Below, in pieces: positions 10,901-24,200 of a stretch of 64,000 nt of DNA (its first letter is position 1; each line of letters opens with the position of its first letter). A program made the position numbers and the translations under genes. The stretch is from Xiphias gladius (Eukaryota > Chordata > Actinopteri > Istiophoriformes > Xiphiidae): assembly GCF_016859285.1 (NCBI RefSeq), contig NC_053409.1, forward strand, positions 22,699,476 to 22,763,475. The letters are read 5' to 3'. The notes beneath the pieces are model-generated. The model had not been told where the DNA came from. It was given only the letters and a program-made list of their open reading frames with translations, and searched no databases.

Positions 10901-13900
10901 AAAGACATTTTACCTGTGAGTCTTGGTTACTCATCGCTGTGAAATACAATTAATCTACAAAGAGTGTTATAGTCTGGAAATAAAACTCAGACAGGAGAGT
11001 CTGTTCAGGGCAATTCTGATTAATGCAACGTCTCTTAATTTATTTTATTATAATTTTTTTTTCTCGTTATTTCAGGAGGAAGAGAGAGGCAAGTCTGACT
11101 CCTCCAAAAAACCTATAATTGAAAGTAATGCAGAAGTAAATGAATCTCCTGAAAGTAATATGACTCGAAATGCAACCGAGGCTGCTGGATGTGATGAAAG
11201 CAGTGGTAATATTAAAGAAGAAAATCTTGTGAAGATGTATAAGAAAGAGGAGGAGGAGCAAAAGGTTTGTGGAGAATTTACATTTCTTTTTGTGTCACAC
11301 TGTGGAGCAAAATTACTGTGTTGATTTTCTTTTAATGTGCTTGTGATCTTGAAAGGAAAACGTATTGAGTTGATGGATGGTGTCCAAATCGAAAGTTGCA
11401 AGGTTGAATGTCCAACTCAACAAGGAAAACAATTTGAGAATGTGACATTATGACAAAGTTCACTTTCTTAATAGCTTTGGAAAATGTTTGGAAGTGATGT
11501 GAGACTGATAGTTGTGGTTTAACTGATTCAGGGTAACATGTTATCAGGCTTAAATGATCCTTCAAACGCAGTTACAGGACTGATTGTTTCATCCTGCATA
11601 AAGTGGGCACTGAGTGTAATTTGCAATAAATCCAATTACCATAAACCAACTGGCAATGAATGTGCCAGTTGACTGCTTTGCCCTGTTGTGGTAATTCAGC
11701 ACTGGTTTTATCCAGTGAGGTTGAATGGCAATATATTGTGCAGGTATACCAAATAATTGGCCACTCAGTGTAATGTCTAACTTTTTGTGTTTCAGAATTG
11801 TTACTGGCGTCAGTGTTTTTATATTCCACAACGTTTCCACACTTCCATTGTTGCTTTCCAGTACATTTTTACAAGTGAATGTGGTTATAGCATCGGTGAA
11901 GTTGTGTGCAGAGTTAGAGAGATTTAGTACAGAAGGCAAAACTAACCTAGGTTTGTCCAGTCTGAATGCGGTCTCACTAAATGATGCAGGAAGCAGCAGT
12001 GGAAAACCTCAGACAAACATTGAGTCCAGTTGCGTCAGCATCTGTTTGACGTCATAAAGTTTGCGGTGTCAGGTCCATTTTGTCTGGACGCCGTGCTGTC
12101 TATTCTTAACCATGATTTTAGGAATGACATGACATTACCTTACAGAGGATTATCCTCAAACGACTGCCTTTGTCTTATCGTCCACAGGATTTGGATTTAA
12201 ATAATTCATATGCTTCTGCTGCTAAATTGGTGCCTGAGGAGAAGTGTAACCAGAAGACTGCGAAAGAAAGAAAAAAGGAAAAAAGTAAATTACTGGAGGT
12301 TCAGCTGCTCAAGGAGACAAAGCCAGAAGTTGTGGAAAAACCTGAAGTTCAAAAGACAAAGGAAGAGAAACATAAACCCATTAAAGAGGTGGGAACACTG
12401 AAAACATAGTATTTGTATTTTATTATTCGCAGTGTTATACAAATAAAGGGCTGAAATTCAGAAACCTACTTTGATTTCTTTCTTTGACTGTTTTCTTGTA
12501 TTATTGCAATATGTCAAGATTTGAAATGATCAGTTTAGAAACACAAAAACCCAAATTATCCTCAACAAGTCTGACCCTTTTTTAATTTTATATGTGAATA
12601 TACCTTTTATGAATAATAACTAGCTGGACCCCAAAATCATCATGACTTGTCGTTTGACAGAAAGCTACATGCAAATTCACTGTTTTCCTCTACTGCTCGA
12701 CATGTTTCACAAAATAATGTACTAATACTAATTTTAGCATTACACACTGGATCCAACTGCAGAAGAGTATGCAAAAAGAAGCAGAGAGCTGGCGAGTAAG
12801 TTTTTATAATTTTTATATATAATAATTGTGACTTTTACATAAGACACACACTTGAAATTCCTGACTCACCAGCCACAACTGTCCTTCCTCTTCCTTCCAG
12901 GTACAGGAAATTGTTTAGCAGCCTCTGGAGAATATAAGATGGCAGTGAGGTACTTTACTGACGCCATTAAATTCAACCCTAAGGAATTTAGGTAAGAACA
13001 TGGATTTAAATCGATTTCAGCCTTTATTAAAGCACCAAGAGGCAGTGACTATTAATGAATTATGTTTCAGGTTGTTTGGAAATCGATCCCTCTGTTATGA
13101 AAGAATGCAGCACTATGAAAACGCTCTCAGGGATGCTGATCTAGCACTCTCCATGGAGCCAAACTGGATAAAAGGTTTATTTAGGAAAGGGAAAGCTCTG
13201 TGTGGGCTGAAGGTAAATCACTGCACCTGTATCCAGTTAACACTGCTTATACTGTACTGCTACTGTTTTTGTTATCTCTGCTGCCAGATACTTAGGATAC
13301 TTGTAATGTTTTCTTTTCATTTATAGTTCCTCTAAATGTTGCAACAGGCTTGACATTTTCACAAAGACACCTGCACTGTAGATTTACAGTGCAGATAAAA
13401 CTTAACTTGCAATGTGCACAATATGTCCCTATTCCCTGCTCCATGATACTTTGCATGAACAATGGGCACAACTTCTGGTTATTTCTCGCACCGAGTCGGT
13501 GTCCACTTTAAAAGGGGTAATGTTACGTCTGATGTCTACTACCGAGTGATGGGAGGACGACCTGAGGCCTGTATCACAGAGCAGGCCCTCTTTGGGTTGA
13601 GCCCAACATTGACTGGCCTGGGAAACCAGTACGACAACAGTGGATTTTTAGAGGCCAGAGTAGTTAATTACAAGTGACACGTTTCATTCACAGTCACGAG
13701 AAATATCTAATAATGCGTGGGTCTTATTTTTCTAATAAGAGAACAGACGATTCTTATTTTCAGTTATCACAAAGTTACCTTGTTATTCTGAGCTGCAACA
13801 ATGAAAAAAGTGTGAAAGCATCAAGACTGTAAGGAATTAAAGAATCTTTGCACATTTAAAATGTAATATTCACTAAAACCTATATTTAGTGTCAAACTAT

Positions 13901-16900
13901 CCCTCAGTTTGTTTTAACACCAGAGTGGACACATAACCCTCCAACAGTAAAGAAGTTGTACTGATCTATAAAAATATCTACTGCTATTTATAACTTGTCC
14001 CTTTTTGTAAAGTTAGTACTTTTGTCCCTGTTATGATCATGTAGGAATGATAACTCATTGTTTTTCCGCTGATCTCAATGGCCAATAGTTGGGCTGTTGA
14101 CAGGATTTGATCTGGTCCTCTGAAGTGCCGTTCAGCATAGGTTGCCATGGTGATCTGCCGGGCCAAAAGTGAGCCAGCTTTGTGATGCTGGAAAACCCGG
14201 GTTAAGTCCAAATAGAGCTGGATAACTCACTACTCAGTTGTGTAACTCGTCTCGTCTATTCAGTCATTAGCAACAGAATTACTCAAGTAGTTAAACATGT
14301 GACTGTACATTATCAGATGGCACTTCTTCAAGTCGTCCTCCCATCCCTTGGTAGTTGAAGGCAGAGATATGATCACATTATCCCATTTAAAGTGTGATTA
14401 GGTTGCGTGCACACATCATTTATTTCCCAAAGATGGCATAAGATACTTAGAAAGCTGTAGCATAGCACTAGCTTTCACGTACGCCGGTTCAGTGAAGGAA
14501 GAACTATGTAATTCACGCAAGGTTTCATGGAGCTAGGAATAAGTTGGATTGGTGTAAGGTTGCTACTCAATATATTTATTTTCAAGTCAAACATTTTTGT
14601 TTTGTTGTCTCTGCGATGGAAATTCCGAACATTATCCACACTTCAATAAAGGTTTATGTGCTTTATTACTTGGTCTAAGACTTTCCTTACTTATTGCTTG
14701 TGATTCCTCCTTAATATTTTTGCAGAGATACTATGAGGCCTCGCTGATCTATAGGGAGGTTCTGAAACTGGAAAGTTCGAGCGCTGAAGCCACGCAAGAG
14801 CTGAAACGAGCACAGACATTGCACCTCATGGTGGGAAAACTCACGTACAGCAATTTAACAAGCAAAATGTGTTTTGTTTTTTTCAGAAGAGAGGGGTAAA
14901 AATTCTTAGTTCCTGTTAAAAGGAGTTAAAGTTAAAAATCGTTACTCACCATAGTGACGGATGGAGCTGAAAACCTGCAAAACTTGAAATTAAAACTTTT
15001 TTTGGATGCTTGCAAATCAGTACCGGTAATCGCCTTCAGGTAAATACAAAAAGATTCCAAACTGACACAAAATCTGCCGTTGGAGTTTTCATTAGACAGA
15101 ACGCTGGTTGAGGAGTTGGATTTCATGTGTTTCCTCTGCCCTGTTTATATTGAACAAACCAGTTTCACTTGCTCATGTCTTCCTGGTATTTGGAGAAGTG
15201 AACACACAGCACATGGATTTCAGTTAGTGTAGAGGTACAGGGTCTGACTTTGAGGCAGTTACATGCTTTTTTTCTAATAGTTTTTGTGTAAGTTTTATGT
15301 GCTAATGAATAAGTCAGTGTATGAGTCATTTTTGGCTTTAATGTCTGCACGCTGGTATTATGTCAGCTTTAGAGATTGTCTTTGCACTTCCATTTTAGGA
15401 AATGGGCTTCACCTGGGCACAGAGCACTGAGGCATTGAAAACTCACACCACATTAGAGGAAGCCGTTGAAGCTCTGTTTGGTGGTGACAGCAACCAGGGT
15501 CCTGGAGGTAAATGTCACTAAATGTTTCTCAAAGATGAAAGCTGTGAAGATGAGTCGCCTCAATGATGTTCTGGCACTTGAAGTTATTTACTGTTCACTC
15601 TGCTCAGATGCCAGTGCCAGTGGGGACAATACGGACCAACCGGTGGTGCAGGAAGAAGAAGAAGACGACGACGACGACGAGGGAGAGTGGATCGTCCTAC
15701 AAACGAGCCGCCCTAGAACGCAGCAGGTCAGACAATCTGATGCTCTGGTCCAAAGCAGATCGAAATCTCAGTCTCCAACCCCTCATTCAAGGAATTCTGT
15801 GAAACCGTAAGTTCACTGGTTATTATTTGTCAATAAAGGTCTTCAAATAACGTTTAAACTCTGCGATAAGCTGTGAGCTTTGCTGCATGCTAGCAGCAAG
15901 TTTACAGGTCTCGGTTTCACCTTTGTCAGTTATCTTGTGTCTCACTTTTGATAGTGGAAATGTTGAAATATGCACAGATGTACTATAGTTATTTGTTGCC
16001 ATTTATACTGTATTTTGTCTTTAGCAGTTGTTTGCAGTCTTGAACAGAGAGCGCGGTACTTGATTACAATACCAAAATATTCTTAGTCATTTTACTTGTT
16101 CTGTAACAAGTGATTACTTTCTATCGTTCAATCTGAAAATGATTTTCTCGAATAATGGTTTGGTCTATAAATCTTAAGAAAATGGAAAATTCCCATCACA
16201 TTTTCTTAAAGCCTAAGGCGACGTCACATATTCAACTCATTATCAAATAAAACAAAGCAAAGCAGCAAATCGTCACATTTGAGAAACTGGGACCAGAGAA
16301 TTTTTATCATTTTTACTTGAAAAACAAATGCTATGATTTATTGATTTTAATAAAAGACAGTCATTTTACCTCAGATTTTTCATTTCAAAACTGAATTCAA
16401 GGTCATTGCTTCATAGAGCAAGGGTGAGTCCCTGACTGTGCAGGAACCAGACAAAGTGCAATATCATTTTTAAACTCTCTCTTCTGTTTTGCATACAGGG
16501 AGCTTTTCTCCATTTGGGTTGGATCCTTGGCTCCTGCTGTCACCTACGCAATACTTCATGAGCTCTTCAGCAGGTGAAGTAGCACAGTCTGAGCTTCTTC
16601 TGGCCTCTGAGCATGTTTTTATTTGAGGATCTCATTCAACACTTTGTCAGAATTAGATACTATCCAAGTAAAGTTAAAATAAGAGGCAAACATGATTTTT
16701 TAAAAATTTAAGATGTTTAGTTGCAGCTTGAGTTCCTGGGTTGTTCAATGTCAAATGCCTTTTTGAATTTGATTCAATCACATATTTGAGATGGAGAAAA
16801 AAAAATCCAAACAAAATAAAATGTGAACACAATTCCCAAATTTTCAGAAAATTGTCAAAAGACAATGCATATTCTGTGGAACGTTGAGTTTTGTTTTTTT

Positions 16901-19900
16901 TTTTCTCCTTTTTTTTGGGTCTCTTCAGTAGATGTGAAAGTCACCTGCGTGTTTTGTGATATCTTGTTTTTTAGAATTTTGCAAATTGAAAAATTTAAAT
17001 ATGCAAATTGAAAATATTTGCATTAAAGACAGGTTGACACAAGCACCCTTATTGACATATGCTGTGTTGTTGGTATTTGACCAGCACAAGGCTGCAGTCT
17101 GTTGACTCTGAGCATGTTATTCATTATTGCTGCTGAACTGATGTGTTGTGTGTTTTTTGCCCTTACTGACTCCAAGCCACTTTGCAAGCTGCTCCGCAGG
17201 CATATTACAGATTTACTCCAGTTTGCTCAGCTCATGTACTTACACTCTCCCTTTTCGCTCAAACAGAGTCGGAGCGATCTACAGCATCAAGATGCTGCTG
17301 GAACACCAGTGTGCCTTTGTGAACTACACAAGAAGGGAAGACTGTGACAGAGCCATCCAGTGTTTTAATGTATGTGTCTGTTTACTTACTGAAGCCCCAC
17401 TTGGATTGGATTAACATTACAGGCAGAGGTGGGGAATGAAATATTCACTGTGCTCTATGATAATTTAAGTCACCTTTCTGCACAGCATTTTAACCATTGG
17501 GAAACTGCAGGATATGGACTGCAATAGACATGGACATTCAGCAGCACAAAGCCAAAAGTGAATGCCGGTGCTTACCTGTAGCTGACACTACAGCAGCATA
17601 ATTGATGAGCTTTTGAGTCACTCTTCACACTAAGCTCATCTATTTATATTTTTAAAAAAAAAAGAGAGAGGAAGAAAAAGAGAGGAAGAAAGAAGTAGTG
17701 GGACAAGCAGGGTTTTTTTTTTTGTTTTTTTTTTAAAACAGAAAAAAATCAGAGATCCAATTTAAAATACAACACCCTCGTTCCAGAAGGGATTTAAAAT
17801 TACAGGAGGACCAGCGAGTTCGCTGTAGGTAATTGTGGCTGTTTATAAAAGCTCTGGACGGGATTAAAATCTCTGACCAGCAGAGAAAATGTTAAAATCA
17901 ACCCACCTACCCTAGAGAAATAAATCCAGTTCGAATGGGGCTTTACTGATATTTAGGTATAATATGTTTAGGTATTTAGCTGATGTACCAACAAGAAAAG
18001 TAGAATGAGCTTATGTCATGTGATATGTTGTGATATTTCTTGTTTTAAACCATAATCTTCATTTAGGGAGTGGTACAGTATGACCAAGTTGAAAGGCATG
18101 TTGTCTATCCACTATCGGCTGCAAAGTGTTCATTACACTGAACACTGACCAAAATCTTCAGCTGGAGCCACAAACATAAGGTTTAGAAAAAGACTGTACA
18201 TGGGTAAATTCCGTAGATATTAGAAACAAAGCTCAAAGGCACTTCAGTCACACGCACATGAAAAATATTCCTGGAAGAAGGAGAAGTAAACCAGAAAATA
18301 TTTGAAGTTGCAGGAAGTTGGAGAAACTTATTTTGATTGTGTTATTAAAGCAGTGACGGACAACTACACCACTTTAACTCTGTAAAGGTTTTCTTGCTTC
18401 TCTAAAACTGCAGCAATATTTCCCCATTCACTTAAAGCAAGTATTTTTCATCACTGATTTTACACTATGCAAGGAAATATGTTGTGAAAAAGAGGTAAAT
18501 GACAGTTATCAGAAGTCGAGCTTCTCTTGTACTTTAGCTATCGGTTCAACACTTGTTAACTTACACTCTTCCACTGTGACTCACTTCCTTACACTGCTGT
18601 GTAAATTAGCACAATAATAGTAATTGTCAAGCCACGATGGATAAAACTAGAGGTGAAACAATTAGTTGATTTAGTAAACAGAAAATGAATCGGCAACTAT
18701 TATGAGAATTGATTAAATGTTGAAGTAATTTTTTAAGCAGAAAATATCAAATTCACTGGTTGCAGCTTGCATTCTGGTTTGGGTTTTTTTTTCTTCTTCT
18801 TTAGTTCTCTATGGCAATAAATTGAATATCATTGGGTTTTGGACTTTTGGTCAGATAAAAACACATTTAAAGGTGTCACTTTGTTCTGGGAAACTGTTAT
18901 GGATATTTTTCCCTATTTTCTGACATTTTATAGACCAAATGATTGCTAGATTATTTGATTAAAATCATGGCCAAATCAGTCGATAATGAAAATAACTGTT
19001 AATTCCAGTCCTAGAGAAAACACTGTAAATAATAAATATGCATAGTTGCCATTAGAGCTTCAAGAATAAGTTGATTAATCGATTAGTTGAGTGACAGAAA
19101 ATTAATCAAAAACTATTTTGATAATCAAATCATCAATTTTGGACAAAGCTAAAATGCCAAATATTTACTGTTCCAGTGTCTAAAATGTGTTTTTATGCTT
19201 TACTTTGTCATACATTATAGCAAACTAAATATCTTTTAGGTCTTGTTGGTCAGGCATTTGAAGGCATCGCCTTGGACTGTGGGAAATTATAAAGGACATT
19301 TTTTAAAAGTTTCTGACATTTTAAAGACGAAATGCTAAAGGAATTACTCTAGAAAATAATCACCAGATTAAGCAATGTAAAATAAAAATAATTGTTAGAC
19401 ATAATATAAATAGCTAAATATTGACAGAGTTTTGAAGCGTTGTCAGTATAATGGGAATTTTTTTTTTTCCAGGCCTGGCCAGGAGTTTTACTTTTAGAAA
19501 CATGCTCGAGTACACAGCAGTTGAAATTTGTAATTTTGCTCATTTAGTGCATAAATTGACAGAAACTGATAAGAAGTACTGCAGATCTTATCTGTGTTTC
19601 CTCTTCAGGGAATGGTGTTAGAGGGGACTCCGCTGTCTGTGCGAAATCCCAGTAAAAGCCACACTGGACTCGGCATGTCCAAATCAGCCGCCACTGACCC
19701 CTTTTCACGCCCTGGGTAAGAGCATGCTCGTCATTGTACATCGTAATGATAAAAGCACTTTTTCACTGTTTAGATTTTTACTCATCTTCAGCTGTAAAAT
19801 TTATTAAAAGCCAAGGAATGGGGAAAAATCTAGATTTTTCTCCCCATCCCCTTGACTTTGTCATTTTTTAAAATTTTTATTCCTGTTATACAACTTTGAA

Positions 19901-20390
19901 ACATAGTGGATGGAAGTGGCAGTCATACTGTGGAGCAGTAGTTGCCAGTCCTGGCCAAGATTCTTGTTAAACCTTGTTCTAAAAACATACTCCTAATTTC
20001 AACAAATGCAGAGTATATAAGAACTAATGTTACACTTTCTCTGTCCATATTAGTTATTTTGCTTATTATTTTTTACCATTATTAGGAAAAGAAGAATCCT
20101 GTCATTTCAGGGCTCCTGCTCTTGATCTTAAAAGTAAAAATAAAAGTAAAATTTTGCTTTAAAGCATTTAACCCCACTAAACTTCTACATATATCCCTAA
20201 AATTTAATCTTAAATTGACCAGTTGGTTTTTTGTTTTGTTTTGTTTTGTTTAAATTGTAGCCCATACAAGAAGGAGTGCTTTTTCTGGAGGACCACAGGC
20301 TGCACGAGGGGGGACTGCACCTACAGACACGTCCCAGAGCACAAGAACATTGACAGGGACAAATTCACTAGTAGACTGGGACATATTTAA
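7962..20390 (+). CDS. ttc31: TTC31-like protein with TPR, RRM and CCCH zinc finger
   Basis: Seventeen exons join in phase to 1905 bases (634 residues): 7962-7989, 9263-9359, 10283-10412, 10687-10770, 10859-10915, 11076-11264, 12188-12388, 12738-12795, 12901-12991, 13071-13212, 14726-14830, 15399-15507, 15608-15806, 16499-16573, 17267-17369, 19609-19715, 20261-20390. An Asp-rich tract (about 58-70) and a Lys/Glu-rich charged region precede TPR repeats at about 263-394, where LFGNRSLCYERM and GLFRKGKALCGL closely match human TTC31. A UBA-like segment (MGFTWAQSTEAL) and a second acidic run follow. Exons 14-16 encode an RRM: RNP2-like LFSIWVGSL, RNP1-like CAFVNYTRREDC. The last exon encodes a C-x7-C-x4-C-x3-H zinc finger. 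An RNA-related role is inferred from the C-terminal half. Human TTC31, as I recall it, lacks RRM and zinc finger. Orthology is likely; the short first exon is the least certain. Confidence 0.8.
8660..9240 (-). repeat. Dispersed repeat R1 (interrupted copy) in TTC31-like intron 1
   Basis: Matches a family seen at least seven times in the window. Hallmarks are gattaatcgattagttg-type ends and an internal cacatttgagaagytgraa phrase. The inner part lies at 8665-8830 and the far end at about 9150-9240; the unrelated piece between them suggests an insertion. Confidence 0.55.
9424..9463. repeat. 16-bp perfect hairpin in TTC31-like intron 2
   Basis: aaataataatgggtgg at 9424-9439 is the exact reverse complement of 9448-9463, with an 8-base loop. 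It begins 64 bases after the exon 2 donor. Confidence 0.9.
9525..9890 (+). mobile_element. 5' end of a decayed Tc1/mariner-type transposon
   Basis: The segment starts with gggtctataagtttttggac and contains aaaagtaattggacaa, tcaaggggtttaac and the leader up to where a Tc1-type transposase frame would begin. From memory this matches the end of a common fish Tc1-family element. The sequence diverges after about 9890, with no transposase frame left, so it is a dead fragment inside intron 2. Confidence 0.5.
13440..14560. other. TTC31-like intron 10, probably old repeats
   Basis: No exon was found between 13213 and 14725. The GC-richer stretches (13460-13670 and 14090-14220) read like decayed dispersed elements (gcctgtatcacagagcagg). 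No conserved protein frame is visible. Confidence 0.3.
16090..16420 (-). repeat. Dispersed repeat R1 copy in TTC31-like intron 13
   Basis: Contains tggtttggtctataaat, tggaaaattcccatcac and cacatttgagaaactggga in the order of the R1 family's reverse orientation. Confidence 0.6.
18640..19010 (+). repeat. Dispersed repeat R1 copy
   Basis: Begins gtgaaacaattagttgattt and ends near ctgacattttatagaccaaa followed by a degenerate second end. This is the forward orientation of R1, in the intron between the last RRM exons of the TTC31-like gene. Confidence 0.65.
19050..19395 (+). repeat. Second R1 copy in direct tandem
   Basis: agagcttcaagaataagttg, then gattaatcgattagttgagt and ttctgacattttaaagacga: same order and orientation as the neighbouring copy, about 50 bases apart, independently diverged. 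Confidence 0.65.
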
Positions 20391-20802
20391 CATGTAGGAT
20401 ATCAAAAATAACAAAACTCTGAGGTTTGGCACTGTGGTGGTGCCAACCACGGCTGTTCTATAGTCACCTCTGTTTTTGTCTTGACTTTGGTACTTGTGAC
20501 AGTTTGACCGCAAAAAAGAAAATTTGTGTTTTTTGCACCGTGATGGTCCACTACTGTTGTATGAATGCAAAGGACACAACCGACCTAAATTCTACTACTG
20601 TATTATAGTAATAATTCATGTGCCTTTTACAGATACATTTAGACTGTGCATCAGGCTATGATCATTCCTTTGCAATAGGATTTTGTCAGGGATTATTTGA
20701 GATCTAATCTGTTAAGATTGTGTTGAAACACTTGTTTTTTTTTTGGTTTTTTTTCATTGTTTTAAAATAGATTTAACAGATTTTTCTGTTGACTTTCAGT
20801 CA

Positions 20803-20816
20803 CCACTAGGTGGCAG
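20803..20816 (+). promoter_or_regulatory. CTCF-core-like motif, forward
   Basis: Reads ccactaggtggcag, matching all 14 positions of the CTCF core CCASYAGRKGGCRS. Phrases of this kind also occur inside fish repeats, so occupancy is unproven. Confidence 0.45.
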
Positions 20817-21168
20817 CATTACCTCTGTCCCTTAACTTTAGGGCAACAAACTGTTCTGCTTTCATTTTAAAGGCTGTGATTGATGAGTAGTTATGCTATA
20901 GGCACATTTAATGTGCTACGTTTAATTTCGAATCTGTGCTCTGTAATCAGATTGCAGGGACACTGGGTTTGTTTTATGTGTGGGGTGACTAATGGTTCAA
21001 TTCAGTAGTTATGTGCATTATGTATAAATTTTTAAATGCCCAGGCTGTTAGAGGATCTGTTTAAGTGGAGTGATGTTTGGACACAAACAATAAGTGCCTT
21101 TTAGTATCGCTATGGCTGTAGTTTTATCATGAGTCAGCCCCGAGGGAATTAAAGCCTAAACTCTTGTG

Positions 21169-21208
21169 TGTGTATATTAATGTGGAGCAGTACACATTAA
21201 TATACACA
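21169..21208. repeat. 16-bp perfect hairpin near the TTC31-like poly(A) signal
   Basis: tgtgtatattaatgtg at 21169-21184 pairs exactly with 21193-21208, leaving the 8-base loop gagcagta. It sits about 60 bases upstream of the AATAAA signals. Confidence 0.9.
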
Positions 21209-21299
21209 GTACAAGACCTAAGACTGGGCGTAGGTGGAACAGTATGCATGTGATTCACTACATAGAATAAATAAAGTCGGTCTCAAGGCTACAGCACGA

Positions 21300-24200
21300 T
21301 TCATGAGCAGGATTATTCAAGACTCAACGTGCGGCTCGGTGTAATTTGGGATATCACTATGAGGTCAGAGGAAGCCATGACTTGAGAATGAGAGAGGCTG
21401 TGGGGTTTTTTTTGCTGTCCCACCAACAAAACATCACCGGATTAATCCGGCAGCAGCTGTGTATCCTGTTGCAGTGTCCTTGAGTGAGAAGCCCTTCACA
21501 GTCGTCTTAGGTTAGCCTGGGTATTAGAGTGCCAGTTAAATGCCTGAAAGTAACTATTGTCCCTGAGATTTTATCTAAAGCGAGGTTCTTCTAAGCCCAA
21601 AATGCCTCATTTCAGTCTCCCTGGCTGTGTCTCCTCGCTGTTAATGTGTGTGGGATTTGTGTAGATCCCTCTCTGCTAAAGCTCAGCAGGTTTGTTGTTT
21701 GACTCAAGCAGTTCAAGGTCACTTTTGTGACTCCTGTTACGCAATGTTTGGGGTGTGAATTACAAAACCTTCGCAAAGAGTTGTATAATTACCTAAAAAC
21801 GAGGCTGGAGCAGAGAAAAAAATTGAGGTATTTAGTTGCGAAAAGTGCTTAGTCTCGTTCTTACAGGCAGAGCAGCTGTACTCGTGGGCATTAATTGGCT
21901 GATGGTGGCATACCTCACAAAGCCCTTTTGATCTGTGTGAGATCTGAGAGCATGGAAGTTTTGTAATACTAATAACATGAACTCTGGTTGAACCCATAGG
22001 CAGCACTGGGACATGCGGTTGATATATTACCAACTTGCAAAGTGGGTCTATATTTAATCTTATTGGTCCGCTTGACTTTCTGCCGCTAGAAACCTGTTCA
22101 AATGCAGATAAAGACCGATAAGAGCTTAGGGTTCACAAACTGGCTGGAATCAACATCCCGCCACTCCAGGCCCGGACAAAGCCAATCCCTTACTTAACTA
22201 AAGCAAACACCAGGAAGATTAAGTGCATCTTGTTAAAAGGCTGCCCAGTTTGTAGAGCTTTTAACAGATTTCTCTCTTTTTCTCTCTCCCTACCAACAGG
22301 AGGAAAAGAAAAAAAGAGAGAAAACACACACACTAACAGAAATTAACCAGCAGACATTACATGTTGCTCTCCCACTCTTTGCTTTGTGATATATGGCTAT
22401 GCAGTAAAAATCCTCCTCACTCCCCCTCAAGAGAAGTTTTCAGTCAGAGTAATTGAAAGCATTTCTTTTAGAGCTGGGATACGTAATCTAATTTTTATTC
22501 TAATTCTGTGGTTTCTCTCCGCTGGTAAATAAACTATTGATGTGACGAGAGGGAGTAGATGAGTCATGCTGTATATCAACAGCCTAATTTGCTTCTCAGG
22601 AAGCCAAAGTAAATGCTCCACTGCAGCTCTACAGCTGCTCAGCTTACAGGCCTCTGCTCGAACCCCATAACCTTCCCAGCAGGGGTTGCTGCTGTTTGAT
22701 TGTCTTCTTTAAAGGAGTGACACTTCAAACATGAGTGTGTGTGAATTTTAGAGCAACACGCCAAAGTTTTTTTTTTTGCTTGTCTTTTGTTCCATCTTTT
22801 ATTTACCCACACATTCATGCAGGGACTTGGCCTTTGCAGTTTAAAGGCCCTGAAAACTTATTTTCTCAATCAGCTTCGTACGACAGATGTGACCCAGCAT
22901 GCTACGCAATTTTCAGCCAAAGTTAGAGCTGTTTTGGTTATTTCCCAGGAGAAGTTTCTGTCTGAGCTGTTTTGTCACTTCTTTTCTCACTGGTTGAAGT
23001 TGGCAGGGTATTTCTGTGCAATAATCAAGATTTAGCAATATTTAAATCTATATCTGATGCCTGCTGTAGGGGTATTACCTACTTCTTTCAGTCAAATGTG
23101 ATAACATACCCATGCAGTCCTGAAGAGGATTAGCTGGGTGTTTGAGTGTTCGGATCTTACATATAGCACCTTTTATGTATTTGTATTTTTTTTTTTTTTC
23201 TTTTCTATCGATACGTAGCCACCGTTGGCATTAACAACTGGTTACTTACCAATAACTTCAGCCATCATTGCATTTTTAGGAGACTAGGTTAGAAGACGCC
23301 CTCTGGGCAGCGCTACTTCTTCATCCTCTCATGCTGAACTGAGGGCAGACTGGACGCTACAGTGACTCACTATTGCAAAGTGGTATTATGAGACTGGAAA
23401 GGCTGGGGCTAGCCGGTTAGCATGCTAACTTCAGTAGTAGAAGAAAAGCAAAACAAAGAATTAACATTGCCATAGCTTTCCACTGCTGGAGACAACTCCA
23501 GCTTTCTTCTAGACTGTTAAATAAACAGCTGTTAATGCTAACGTTGGCTATGTAGTGATAGCAAACACTTACATATAGCACCTTTTTTTTTTTTTTTAAG
23601 GGTGGGGTTTTTTTGTTGCTCCAAAAAAACTTAACTTGAACTTATTTAATAAGGAATATTTACTGATATAGAGAAATACTCGAGACTTGTTTATATTGCC
23701 AAGAGTTAGCTTGGAGTCTGTGTGTACACCAGAGTAATCCAAGACCCTTTTGCCCTTTTTTCATCAGAGCTATCCTCACTCTTCCCTGATAGAGGAAAAC
23801 ATTTCAAGAATTTAATATCAAAAAAAATATCAAGACTTAAGTTTGTTGCTGTCAGAAATTCTGCCAGAACTGTCTCATAAAAATGCCAAGATGACTGATG
23901 ATTAAAAAAAGTGTCCCATAATGTCCTTTTATTCAAAATGTAGATAAATAATTTTGGGCCAAACCATTGTGTCTGAAGATCTTAATGAGCATAACTGAGA
24001 TCAACAAGATGTTGTGGCGGTGGTAGACTCTCACAATGGGGAGACATCTGGTTCTCTGCAGTCTCTTCCCACCCCTGGTTGGATTCCTTTGTTGCACTGT
24101 GAAATGAATACAGTAATTGTCACAATGAGAAATTGACCTTCCCTTTAATCTAGACAGAGGCCCCCTTAACAAGTTAAAATAGCACAAACCCAATTAGAGA

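Larger units (their letters stand above)
20391..21290 (+). other. 3' UTR of the TTC31-like gene with poly(A) signals
   Basis: Between the stop codon and two overlapping AATAAA signals at 21266-21275 there is no competing gene, so this is the likely 3' UTR. It contains a 14/14 CTCF-core match at 20803-20816 and a 16-bp hairpin at 21169-21208. The true cleavage site is inferred. Confidence 0.5.

Noticed and set aside
11725-12057. 110-residue frame between TTC31-like exons 6 and 7
   Set aside because: Exons 6 and 7 join in phase without it, no suitable splice sites flank it, and the sequence looks like a decayed repeat.
19811-19854. Palindrome around gaaaaatctagatttttc
   Set aside because: Real 18-base palindrome, but its arms are imperfect and low-complexity; no evidence of function, so not raised as a finding.
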